Part shown: positions 1 through 6,854 of the stretch, in pieces
Layout: every line of letters starts with the position of its first letter
Position numbering within the stretch: the stretch's first letter is position 1
Source of the DNA: Methanomicrobiales archaeon
GTDB lineage: Archaea > Halobacteriota > Methanomicrobia > Methanomicrobiales > Methanoculleaceae
NCBI GenBank assembly: GCA_012797575.1
Contig: JAAZOW010000242.1
Location: 1 to 12,687, forward strand
Length of the DNA: 12,687 nt
Reading direction: 5' to 3'
Notes under the pieces: model-generated
Databases searched by the model: none
Seen by the model: only the letters and a program-made list of their open reading frames with translations
Told to the model about the DNA's origin: nothing
Made by a program: the position numbers and the translations under genes

Positions 1-24
1 CGCTTCGCCGGCATACTCCCGTGA
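1..24 (+). CDS. argC: C-terminal tail of N-acetyl-gamma-glutamyl-phosphate reductase (partial)
   Basis: The first 24 bases read in frame as RFAGILP followed by TGA, so a gene entering from the left ends here. ArgC proteins usually end in a Gly-Leu-x-x-x-x-x-x-Pro type tail, and this one fits. The next genes are argJ and argB, which catalyse neighbouring steps, so argC is the most likely identity. ArgC reduces N-acetylglutamyl phosphate to the semialdehyde. The stop overlaps the Shine-Dalgarno sequence of the CBS gene 12 nt downstream, which indicates co-transcription. Only seven residues are visible, so the call rests mainly on context. Confidence 0.45.
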   Translation, partial: RFAGILP

Positions 25-36
25 GGTGATGATCGA

Positions 37-528
37 ATGGTGTTAGTAAGAGAAGTCATGACCCCGAACCCGGTGACCGTCCAGGTAGACTCACCGATCC
101 GCAGGGCGGCGGGGCTGCTCCGGAAGTATCATATCGGTGGCCTCCCCGTCATGGAGGGCGACCGGGTGGCTGGAATCGTCACCGAGACCGATATCATATC
201 GCTCCTTGATGTCGGAGACATATCAAGCGACCTCTGGCTCCCCTCGCCGCTCGAGGTGATCGAGGTTCCCATACGGGAGTTCGTCAACTGGGAGAAGACC
301 CGGCGGGCTCTCACCGATATCAGCAATATGGAGGTCCGGCAGGTGATGAGCAGCCCGGTCATCACGATCGACGAGGAGTCTGATATCGTTGACGCGGCCT
401 CCCTCATGCTCCGGGAGAGGATCGCACGCCTTCCGGTGGTCCGTGACGGGAAGCTGGTCGGGATCGTCACCCGGGCTGATATTGTCCGGGGTATTGGGGC
501 ACCTTCCGGGGAGGAGGAAGAGGCGTGA
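37..528 (+). CDS. Two-CBS-domain protein embedded in the arginine operon
   Basis: A 163-aa soluble protein with two CBS domains, at about residues 4-58 (VMTPNPVTVQ to GIVTETDIISLL) and 99-155 (VMSSPVITID to GIVTRADIVRGI). A linker of about 40 residues, rich in hydrophobic and charged residues, separates them. Paired CBS domains form a Bateman module that commonly binds AMP, ATP or S-adenosyl compounds. No catalytic domain is attached, so a regulatory or ligand-sensing role is inferred. The ATG at 37 is preceded by a good Shine-Dalgarno sequence, GAGGTGA at 23-29, with a 7-nt spacer. The TGA at 526-528 overlaps the GTG start of argJ (GTGA), so translation is probably coupled. The acidic tail (GEEEEA) carries the argJ ribosome site at DNA level. 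A role in arginine control is suggested by position only. Confidence 0.9.
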   Translation: MVLVREVMTPNPVTVQVDSPIRRAAGLLRKYHIGGLPVMEGDRVAGIVTETDIISLLDVGDISSDLWLPSPLEVIEVPIREFVNWEKTRRALTDISNMEVRQVMSSPVITIDEESDIVDAASLMLRERIARLPVVRDGKLVGIVTRADIVRGIGAPSGEEEEA

Positions 529-1664
529 AGAGCATCTGTGCGGTGAAGGGTATCAGTGCCGCCGGGATCAAGGAAGGAAAGTTCGGGCTTGCGCTGATCC
601 TGGCGAGCGGAACCGCTGCCGGGGTCTTCACATCGAACAAGGTGCGGGCTGCCCCGGTCGAGGTGATGATGGATCGGATGCACAGAGAGAGGCTTGATGC
701 AGTCATCATAAACAGCGGATGTGCAAACGCCTACACCGGTGAACGCGGGATCCGTGACGCAGAAGAGATGTGCGCCATCGCCGGTGAACCTCTCGGCATC
801 GATCCGGAGTCGGTCGGTGTCGCGAGCACCGGTGTTATCGGTCGCTACATCAACCTCCCGCTCATCAGGGATCAGTGCGAGCGCATAGCTCCACTCCTCG
901 CCCGAAGCGGTGATGCCGAAGATGCCGCGGCCCGGGCGATCATGACGACCGATACCTTCCCGAAGCATGCCCTCATCGAGACCGGATCGTTCTCTGTCGG
1001 CGGGATCGCCAAAGGGAGCGGGATGATCGCCCCCAACATGGGAACGATGCTCGCGTTCATCTACACAGATGCCGAGGTCGAGGGTCCCGCCCTCCGGGAT
1101 ATCCTCCGCCAGGCGACACGGCGGTCCTTCAACCGGGTCGTTGTCGATGGGGATACGAGCACGAACGATGTAGCACTCTGTACCGCGACCGGGGCTGCAG
1201 GGAAGGTGAATCGCGAAGAGCTCGAGAGAGCCATCGAAGCCGTCTGCCGTAGCCTTGCCGTCCAGATCGCTCGTGACGGTGAGGGGGCAACGAAGCTCCT
1301 CGAGGTGACGGTCCGTGGCGCCGCCGATGAGGATGAGGCTGCCACTGTGGCGCGGACGGTCGTCGCCTCCCCGCTCGTCAAGACCGCAGTCTATGGCGAG
1401 GATCCGAACTGGGGCCGGGTGGTCGCGGCTGCCGGGCGATCGGGTGCGGACTTTGATCCCTACGCGGTCTCCCTCCGGGTCGGCGAGGTGCCCCTTGTTC
1501 TCAGGGGCGAGATCGTCGCCGACCTTGGAGCAGCGAAGATCGCCATGCATGGCGACACCGTCACCTTCGATCTCGATCTTGCTGCGGGCGACGGTGAGGC
1601 GACGGCGTGGGGGTGCGACCTCACCGAGAGGTACGTAGAGATCAACGGGAAGTATACGACATGA
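525..1664 (+). CDS. argJ: Glutamate N-acetyltransferase / ornithine acetyltransferase ArgJ
   Basis: A 379-aa ArgJ. It transfers acetyl from N-acetylornithine to glutamate, recycling the acetyl group in arginine synthesis; some homologues also use acetyl-CoA. Visible hallmarks are the oxyanion-hole region ASTGVIG (100-106), the autocleavage site in AKGSGMIAPNMGTML with the expected nucleophile Thr174, VDGDTSTND (about 207-215), GEDPNWGR (291-298) and the typical C-terminus CDLTERYVEINGKYTT. Family members self-cleave before the Thr into alpha and beta chains. Here the residue before Thr174 is Gly173, not the usual Ala. The GTG start at 525 overlaps the CBS stop and follows a purine-rich ribosome site (GGGGAGGAGG, about 508-517). 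The TGA overlaps the argB ATG. Length is slightly below the usual 390-410 aa. Whether it is mono- or bifunctional cannot be read from the sequence. Confidence 0.97.
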   Translation: MKSICAVKGISAAGIKEGKFGLALILASGTAAGVFTSNKVRAAPVEVMMDRMHRERLDAVIINSGCANAYTGERGIRDAEEMCAIAGEPLGIDPESVGVASTGVIGRYINLPLIRDQCERIAPLLARSGDAEDAAARAIMTTDTFPKHALIETGSFSVGGIAKGSGMIAPNMGTMLAFIYTDAEVEGPALRDILRQATRRSFNRVVVDGDTSTNDVALCTATGAAGKVNREELERAIEAVCRSLAVQIARDGEGATKLLEVTVRGAADEDEAATVARTVVASPLVKTAVYGEDPNWGRVVAAAGRSGADFDPYAVSLRVGEVPLVLRGEIVADLGAAKIAMHGDTVTFDLDLAAGDGEATAWGCDLTERYVEINGKYTT

Positions 1665-2530
1665 AACGAGAAGATGTATTGATGGAGGCCCTCCCCTACA
1701 TCCAGAAATTTTACGGAGAGACGATCGTGATCAAACTCGGTGGCCATGCCATGGTTGACCAGACCATCCTCGATACGGTGATCCGGGATGCCGTCCTCCT
1801 CCGCTACGTGGGGATGAAGGTCGTCCTGGTCCACGGGGGTGGCCCCGAGATCACTGCAAAGATGCGGGCGATGGGGAAAGAGCCCAGGTTCGTCGGCGGA
1901 CTTCGGATCACCGACCCTGAGACCCTCGAGATCGCCCAGATGGTCCTCGTCGGCAAGATCAACGATGGGATCGTCTCCCTCATCGCAAGCTGCGGTACCC
2001 GGGCGGTCGGGCTCTCAGGAAACGACGCAAACCTTCTCATCGCCCGGAAGATGGACCCGCAACGGGTGATGGTCGGGGATGCCATTCAGGAGGTCGATCT
2101 CGGCCGGGTCGGTGAGATCGAGGAGGTCGACCCCGAGGTGCTCCACTGCCTCCTCGCCCAGGGCTACATCCCGGTGGTGGCACCGATGGCCCTCGATCGG
2201 CAGGGAGGGAGCCTGAACATCAACGCCGATACCGCGGCCGCCGAGATCGCGATCGCTCTTCGCGCATTCAAGCTGGTCAACCTCACGGATGTGGATGGGG
2301 TGATGAACGCCGACCGGACGAAGGTCTATCGTCGCCTGACGCTCTCTGAGGCTGAAGCGATGATCGGGGATGGGACGATCGCTGGCGGGATGATCCCGAA
2401 GCTCGAAGGCTGCATGAGAGCGGTCCGGAGTGGTGTCGCAAGCGCCCACGTCGTGAACGGTAACCGGGAGCACAACCTGCTCCTCGAACTCTTCACCGAT
2501 GAGGGTGTCGGGACGATGATCACCTCCTGA
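1661..2530 (+). CDS. argB: Acetylglutamate kinase ArgB
   Basis: A 289-aa acetylglutamate kinase of the amino-acid kinase fold. It phosphorylates N-acetylglutamate with ATP, the step before ArgC. Seen in order: KLGGHAM near the N-terminus (nucleotide-binding Lys-Gly-Gly), VHGGGPEIT, the GLSGNDANLL segment, NINADTAAAEIA, LTDVDGV and GGMIPKLEGC (C-terminal lysine of the active site). The N-terminal ALPYIQKFYGETIVIK helix and the C-terminal HVVNGNREHNLLLELF plus GVGTM match the signatures of hexameric, arginine-inhibited kinases, so feedback inhibition by arginine is likely. The ATG at 1661 overlaps the argJ stop (ATGA). A longer GTG start at 1607 would lie wholly inside argJ and adds an unrelated arginine-rich peptide, so it was not used. 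Last gene of the operon; 12 nt separate it from the convergent chorismate mutase. Confidence 0.96.
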   Translation: MKREDVLMEALPYIQKFYGETIVIKLGGHAMVDQTILDTVIRDAVLLRYVGMKVVLVHGGGPEITAKMRAMGKEPRFVGGLRITDPETLEIAQMVLVGKINDGIVSLIASCGTRAVGLSGNDANLLIARKMDPQRVMVGDAIQEVDLGRVGEIEEVDPEVLHCLLAQGYIPVVAPMALDRQGGSLNINADTAAAEIAIALRAFKLVNLTDVDGVMNADRTKVYRRLTLSEAEAMIGDGTIAGGMIPKLEGCMRAVRSGVASAHVVNGNREHNLLLELFTDEGVGTMITS

Positions 2531-2542
2531 TCCCTCTCGCTT

Positions 2543-2827
2543 TCAGGATGAACCGTCGTCTTCGCTGTACTCGCGCTGCTGCTCTTCGTTCATCTCGATC
2601 AGGATCAAAGCGATCCTCCGGATGGCAGCCGGGTCGATCTGTTTCCCGGCGGCATAGGCAGAGACCCGGTCGAGGACAGCCTTGCGCTGCTCATCATCGC
2701 GGATAGGCAGATCGCTCTCTTGCTTGAGGCGGGCGATCCGCGTCGCAAGCCTCTGCCGTTCCGCGACGAGATCGATGATCCTCTCGTCGATACCCCGGAT
2801 CTCATTCCTTACGGCATCAAGGGACAT
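2543..2827 (-). CDS. aroQ: AroQ-type chorismate mutase (small, monofunctional)
   Basis: A 94-aa all-helical protein of the AroQ chorismate mutase family. The family converts chorismate to prephenate for Phe and Tyr synthesis. The E. coli P-protein mutase domain aligns without gaps through the first two helices. Arg7, Arg24, Lys35 and Asp44 match its Arg11, Arg28, Lys39 and Asp48, and Gln in EMNEEQQ matches Gln88. However, the positions equivalent to Arg51 and Glu52 are Gln47 and Arg48, and Ser84 is Asn. Activity is therefore probable but not certain. The acidic tail (EDDGSS) is outside the catalytic fold. The ATG at 2825-2827 has only a weak ribosome site (GGTG). A T-rich box about 30 nt upstream suggests a short-leader transcript of its own. 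It is convergent with argB. Confidence 0.85.
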   Translation of the reverse strand: MSLDAVRNEIRGIDERIIDLVAERQRLATRIARLKQESDLPIRDDEQRKAVLDRVSAYAAGKQIDPAAIRRIALILIEMNEEQQREYSEDDGSS

Positions 2828-2835
2828 ACACCATG

Positions 2836-2862
2836 ATTATCCCGGCGGAGGAATAAACCTGG
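2836..2862 (-). promoter_or_regulatory. Probable promoter of the chorismate mutase gene
   Basis: Reading the minus strand, a T-rich box (GGTTTATTCC) lies about 26-36 nt before the ATG. It is followed by CTCCGCCGGGATAATC. This is the usual archaeal TATA distance for a transcript with little or no leader. The GC-rich part and ATAA also occur at the same distance before the flavoprotein gene that starts at 8079. The call rests on position and composition. Confidence 0.4.
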
Positions 2863-3025
2863 GGGGTCGGGAGGCCTGTGCCGGGTATTTTTCCCAAACG
2901 TCAGGTGTCTGCCAGGGACGGTGTTACAGCCCCCTCCAGACCCGCAGGGATGCCCCGGTGCCCATCCAGCCACCCAGCTCTTGCAATCTGTCGCGTCCCC
3001 ACCCCGGACCCATTTTCTTTGCAAG

Positions 3026-3047
3026 TCCTGAACGAAGCGAAGAATCT
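3026..3047. repeat. Short interspersed-repeat-like sequence (GAACGAAGCGAAGAATCT)
   Basis: Lies in the 248-nt spacer between the chorismate mutase and the M50 protease. The core TGAACGAAGCGAAGAATCT closely resembles a short repeat that I recall as scattered through many bacterial and some archaeal genomes (on the other strand, TTCTTCGCTTCGCTCAG with small variations). Only one copy is in this window, so its repeat nature is inferred from recall. The rest of the spacer is GC-rich with no convincing gene. Confidence 0.35.
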
Positions 3048-3075
3048 TATGATCTTGGCGCAAACCAGGTACAGA

Positions 3076-3660
3076 ATGCTAGAAAAAATACCTCCACGCG
3101 AGCGCCGGGATCTCCTCATCGCGTGGATCGCCATCTCGGTCGCCTTCACCTTGATCTTCGTGCGAAGTGGGGCAGATATCATCAGTCTCATCTTCTTCTT
3201 CGTGATGTCTCTCCTCACGGTAGGGGTTGCTTTCGTCTTCCACGAGCTGGCGCACAAGTTTGCCGCGATGCACTACGGTTACTGGGCTGAGTTTCAGAAG
3301 GATAACCAGATGTTGCTCGTCGCTGTGATCATGGCGGCACTTGCGGGGATAGTCTTTGCAGCCCCAGGAGCGACGTATGTCTATGGGAATGCTACACGGA
3401 CCGAGAACGGGTGGATATCGGCGGCAGGGCCGATCACGAACCTCGTCCTCTGTGTGCCGTTTGTAGTCCTCATGCTCTTCGGCGGTGGCCTCATCGGCCT
3501 TGTTGGCCTCGTCGGACTCAGGGTCAACGCCATGATCGCGACCTTCAATATGCTCCCGATCAGCGTGCTGGACGGCCGTAAAGTGCTTGCCTGGAATCCG
3601 GCTGTGTTTGCGCTGCTTATGGTCGCCTCGGTCGGAGCCCTCATCGGGTCATTCCTCTGA
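3076..3660 (+). CDS. Membrane metalloprotease, M50 / site-2-protease family
   Basis: A 194-aa integral membrane protein with about six hydrophobic segments (near 14-30, 36-56, 79-96, 118-135, 137-150 and 175-193). The second carries the zinc motif HELAH (His56, Glu57, His60). AAGPITN at 116-122 and NMLPISVLDG at 158-167 correspond to the family's conserved AGP..N and N.LP...LDG motifs, with Asp166 the likely third zinc ligand. Such proteases cleave substrates within the membrane, for example anchored regulators. It has no PDZ or CBS domain, so it is a minimal form, and the substrate is unknown. The ATG at 3076 (MLEKIPPRER) has AGGT 5 nt upstream. An in-frame ATG at 3049 is possible. Longer forms back to 2878 read through the non-coding spacer and are rejected. 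It ends 13 nt from the convergent histidine kinase. Confidence 0.85.
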   Translation: MLEKIPPRERRDLLIAWIAISVAFTLIFVRSGADIISLIFFFVMSLLTVGVAFVFHELAHKFAAMHYGYWAEFQKDNQMLLVAVIMAALAGIVFAAPGATYVYGNATRTENGWISAAGPITNLVLCVPFVVLMLFGGGLIGLVGLVGLRVNAMIATFNMLPISVLDGRKVLAWNPAVFALLMVASVGALIGSFL

Positions 3661-3673
3661 AGGACCTCTCCCT

Positions 3674-6637
3674 TCAAGCTCTCCTCAGGGTCAACCGGAG
3701 CGCTACGCCGCACTCCGGGCGCCCCTGGATCCGGTCGTCAACCCAGATCCGGCCGCCGTAGCGTTCGATGAGCATCCGGGTGATGTAGAGTCCGAGACCC
3801 TGGCCGCTCTTCCGGCTCTTACTCTCCCCGAACCGTGTAAACACTGTCTCTTTCACCTCGTCGGGGATCCCTGGTCCGGTATCCTCGACCGAGACCAGGA
3901 CGGCATCGTCGATCTCCTCTACCCTGATGGTGACCTCGACCGTCGGCCCTCCGAACTTGATGGCATTCCCGATGAGGTTCGTGAAAACCTCTGAGAGGAG
4001 CGGATCGGCCACGACCACGAGATCGGTCCCCCTGTAGTGGAAGTCGATCTCGGAGAAGATCCCGATCTCATTCCGGATAACCTCATCAAGATCGATCGGC
4101 ACGAGTACGGTAGATTCGTGGTGGATCCGGCGGATTGTCGATACATTCCGTAAGATCTCGATACTCTTTCTGATGCTACTCCGGATCCTCTGCGCGTACT
4201 CCTTCGGTTTCCCTTCGAGTATGCTGATGAGGAGATCGATGTAGAGACCCGATATATTCTCCGCGTTCCTGATATCGTGGCTCAAGATATCGAGGTAGAG
4301 GTCTGCTTCGTGTTTCGTCTCCTCAAGCTGTCGGATCAGCAGTATGCGTTCGATGGAGTTTCCGATCTCCCTTCCGATGGCCGCAAGAAGAGGGCGGTCA
4401 GCATCGGTGAACTGTTTGCGGTCATGGGGTACCAGGTTCAATGATCCGAGGATCTTCCCTGACGCCGCGATTGGGATGGCGGCATACGGGGGCAGCCCCC
4501 TCTCCCCCGGATCGCCGACAAAGCGAACCCTTCCTGCCACGAATACGTCTGTGTGCGGGGGCACGGTTATATCTGGTATGCGCGTATGCACCGGGTAGTC
4601 TTCCAGCAGGTCCTGGATGCAGGCGAGCCGTGCGCTCCGCCGATCTGGTTCGATCAGGTAGATCCCGCCGCCGGAGAGGTTGAGGAGAGCGATGATCGCT
4701 GCGAGCACATCTTTTAGTGCCGCGTCGATATCCGTTGCGGATGTCGATACACCGATGATCTGATTTAAGATCAAGAGCTCCCGGTTATGGGCCTGGATCT
4801 CCGCCTTGGCCCGTTTGAGGTCGGTTATATCGGCGATCGAGGCCATGAGGTAGATTGGATCCCCGGCATCGTTCGTGACCAGACTCCCGGAGTACATGAC
4901 GTAGAACTCTGTTTCGTCCCGACGCTTTCCGATCCGCTCGGCAACGTACCTGCCGGAGTCAAGGAGCACCTGGAGAGCATCCCTGGCGCTCTCTTCATCC
5001 TGCCAGAACTCAGTGATCGACCGCCCGAGGACCTCGGTCTCGGAGGCGTAGCCCCACATGGAGAGGAACGCCTGGTTGGCGTAGGTCAGGTAGCCGTCGA
5101 GATCGGCGATCGTGAACGCATTGAGCGAGGATGCTATGGCCATGTCACGGATCCGGAGGTCCTGTTCGGCCAGTTTCCGTTCGGTCTTATCGATCCCGGA
5201 GCCCATCAGGTAGAGGGGTTCGCCTGACTCGCTGGTGACGACGGAGAGGGCAAGCTGCATGGGGAAAGTCGTCCCGTCCCGCCGCACGATCTCCACCTCC
5301 CCGAACCATGTGCCATCCCGGAGAGCCTCTTTCATGATCCGCTCGTTATCGCCTCGTTTGGGCCAAAAAACCGATGAGATCGGTTTCCCGATGACCTCCT
5401 CCTTCTCCCACCCGTGCATAGCGAGGCAGGCCCGGTTGACATAGACGATCCTTCCGTCAAGGTCGGTCATGGCGATGCCGGAGAGCGACGACTCCATCGC
5501 CATCTTCTGGATCAGGAGTTTTCTCTCAGCCTCTTTACTCTCGGTGACATCAGAGTACGTCCCCACGATCCGGAGTGCCGTCCCATCGACATCTCGCATG
5601 GCTACTTTGAGCCGTTTCAGCACGTGGATCCATTTTTTGGATGTTGACTGCACCCGAAACACCATATCGAGGCGATCGCTCTTCCCGGCAATTATGCCAT
5701 CGAGTGCTTCATCCACGCGGCTGCGGTCGTCGGGGTGGATGGGTGAGAGGAGCGAGGAGATCGTGGGCGGAGACTGCCCGGGTTCGTAGCCGAGCATCGC
5801 GAGACACCGTGGACTACAAAAGATCATCCCGGTGCTGAGATTCCAATCGATCAATCCGTCGTTTGCAACCGTGAACGCAAGGCTCAGCCGTTCTTCACTC
5901 TCCTGTAGCGCCTGTTCAGCCCGCCTCCGCTCAGTCACATCGAGGAGCGACATCACCGACCGGTTTATCCCCGGGATCATACCGATGGTGACCTCGACGA
6001 TGTGGGTGGCCCCGGCTCGGTCCATGAACGAGAAAGAGTAGTTTTTTGGCGCAGCCGCAGGGTCACTTCCCCGGATGACGTGGTATCCCATGAGCCGCCG
6101 GCGCTCATCTTCGTACGCGATAAAGTCGGTCAGCCGCTTTATACCGACGATCTCCCTTCGAGGATACCCGGAGAGCCGTTCGAACTCCGTGTTCACGGCT
6201 GATATGGTGGCGTCATCCTCGATGAGGATCGTCGCCGCCCCGGTGTACTCGATGATCGCCCCATAGTCTCCAGTGTCCTGGATCTCCCGGAACCGCAGCA
6301 ACCAGCCGTTGCCGCTGGACGGCGCTCTCCGGGCTGAACAGATATACCACTGTTCCTCCCCCCCGGCGCTCGAGAGCCGGCACTTGAATCCGGAAGTTTC
6401 GCAGCTACCCTCGAGCGCTGCAAAGATCCATGCGACGAGACCTTCGTCCTCCCCGAGCGCGTAGATCATCTCCTTGAGATCGTTTTTCTGGGTCCCGAAT
6501 GTCTGTTGAAAGGCCAAATTCGCCCAGACTACGTCATAATCTTCATCGATCAGGAGGTAGCAGTCATCGGTGCTATCAAGTATCCGATACTCTGGGGGCG
6601 CCTCATGAATAGGTCCTGAGATTCTGGTGGAGGTCAC
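3674..6637 (-). CDS. Soluble multi-PAS/GAF sensor histidine kinase
   Basis: A 987-aa sensor kinase with no membrane segment, so cytosolic sensing is expected. Domains: PAS1 about 18-118, PAS2 125-240 (ending DVTERRRAEQAL), PAS3 247-367, PAS4 371-489, PAS5 495-608, GAF about 625-768, phosphoacceptor helix with ILSHDIRNAE (His787) and an HATPase domain about 875-985. The ATPase shows an N-box (EVFTNLIGNAIKFG), a G1 box (DTGPGIPD, 919-926), an F box (VFTRFG) and a G2 box (SGQGLGLYIT, 944-953). The kinase core is therefore complete. The SHDIRN H-box is common in methanogen kinases. The signal is unknown; PAS and GAF domains could bind haem, flavin or small molecules, but no defining ligand residue was recognised. 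GTG start with AAAGGAT just upstream. No receiver or response-regulator gene is in the window, so it is an orphan here. Confidence 0.93.
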   Translation of the reverse strand: MTSTRISGPIHEAPPEYRILDSTDDCYLLIDEDYDVVWANLAFQQTFGTQKNDLKEMIYALGEDEGLVAWIFAALEGSCETSGFKCRLSSAGGEEQWYICSARRAPSSGNGWLLRFREIQDTGDYGAIIEYTGAATILIEDDATISAVNTEFERLSGYPRREIVGIKRLTDFIAYEDERRRLMGYHVIRGSDPAAAPKNYSFSFMDRAGATHIVEVTIGMIPGINRSVMSLLDVTERRRAEQALQESEERLSLAFTVANDGLIDWNLSTGMIFCSPRCLAMLGYEPGQSPPTISSLLSPIHPDDRSRVDEALDGIIAGKSDRLDMVFRVQSTSKKWIHVLKRLKVAMRDVDGTALRIVGTYSDVTESKEAERKLLIQKMAMESSLSGIAMTDLDGRIVYVNRACLAMHGWEKEEVIGKPISSVFWPKRGDNERIMKEALRDGTWFGEVEIVRRDGTTFPMQLALSVVTSESGEPLYLMGSGIDKTERKLAEQDLRIRDMAIASSLNAFTIADLDGYLTYANQAFLSMWGYASETEVLGRSITEFWQDEESARDALQVLLDSGRYVAERIGKRRDETEFYVMYSGSLVTNDAGDPIYLMASIADITDLKRAKAEIQAHNRELLILNQIIGVSTSATDIDAALKDVLAAIIALLNLSGGGIYLIEPDRRSARLACIQDLLEDYPVHTRIPDITVPPHTDVFVAGRVRFVGDPGERGLPPYAAIPIAASGKILGSLNLVPHDRKQFTDADRPLLAAIGREIGNSIERILLIRQLEETKHEADLYLDILSHDIRNAENISGLYIDLLISILEGKPKEYAQRIRSSIRKSIEILRNVSTIRRIHHESTVLVPIDLDEVIRNEIGIFSEIDFHYRGTDLVVVADPLLSEVFTNLIGNAIKFGGPTVEVTIRVEEIDDAVLVSVEDTGPGIPDEVKETVFTRFGESKSRKSGQGLGLYITRMLIERYGGRIWVDDRIQGRPECGVALRLTLRRA

Positions 6638-6709
6638 ATGCGCATCCTTTAGCGGTCCTGAAAAATACCCTGCAGGCTGGTGTAGATGAGAATATTCATC
6701 AAAAGTCTT

Positions 6710-6725
6710 ACTAAAAAGCTTCGGT
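6710..6725 (-). promoter_or_regulatory. Possible promoter of the histidine kinase gene
   Basis: On the minus strand CCGAAG is followed by CTTTTTAGT, a BRE-plus-TATA-like arrangement about 75-85 nt before the GTG start. This predicts a leader of roughly 50 nt. It lies in the 207-nt gap after the flavoprotein genes, so the kinase may have its own transcript. The call rests on a weak consensus match. Confidence 0.3.
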
Positions 6726-6837
6726 TACAGGCCGGAGGGGGCCATCCCTCACCTCTGGATCCATCCTCGATCCCACCCACAGGGAGGGGGCATTCCTGGG
6801 AGATCCGGGGGTGTTCTGGATTCCACGAAAGTTTACG

Positions 6838-6854
6838 GGAGGCTTCAGGCCTCC
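6838..6854 (-). terminator. Hairpin over the stop codon of the flavoprotein gene
   Basis: GGAGGC and GCCTCC form a perfect 6-bp stem with a 5-nt loop, and the TGA stop of the minus-strand flavoprotein gene begins in the loop. It sits at the end of the two-gene flavoprotein operon. There is no strong T-run after it, so it could be a processing or stability element rather than a terminator. Confidence 0.3.

Noticed and set aside
129..1550. A 473-codon open frame on the minus strand across the CBS gene and argJ
   Set aside because: It is antisense to two clear genes, spans their boundary and has the Arg/Asp/Gly/Pro-rich composition typical of a shadow frame in GC-rich DNA.
1607..1660. A longer N-terminus for argB from a GTG at 1607
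   Set aside because: It lies wholly in argJ and adds an arginine-rich peptide unlike ArgB; the ATG at 1661 overlaps the argJ stop and gives the normal length.
2878..3075. A 66-codon N-terminal extension of the M50 protease
   Set aside because: Pro/Arg-rich, crosses the repeat-like sequence and is not membrane-like; the protein becomes family-like from 3076.
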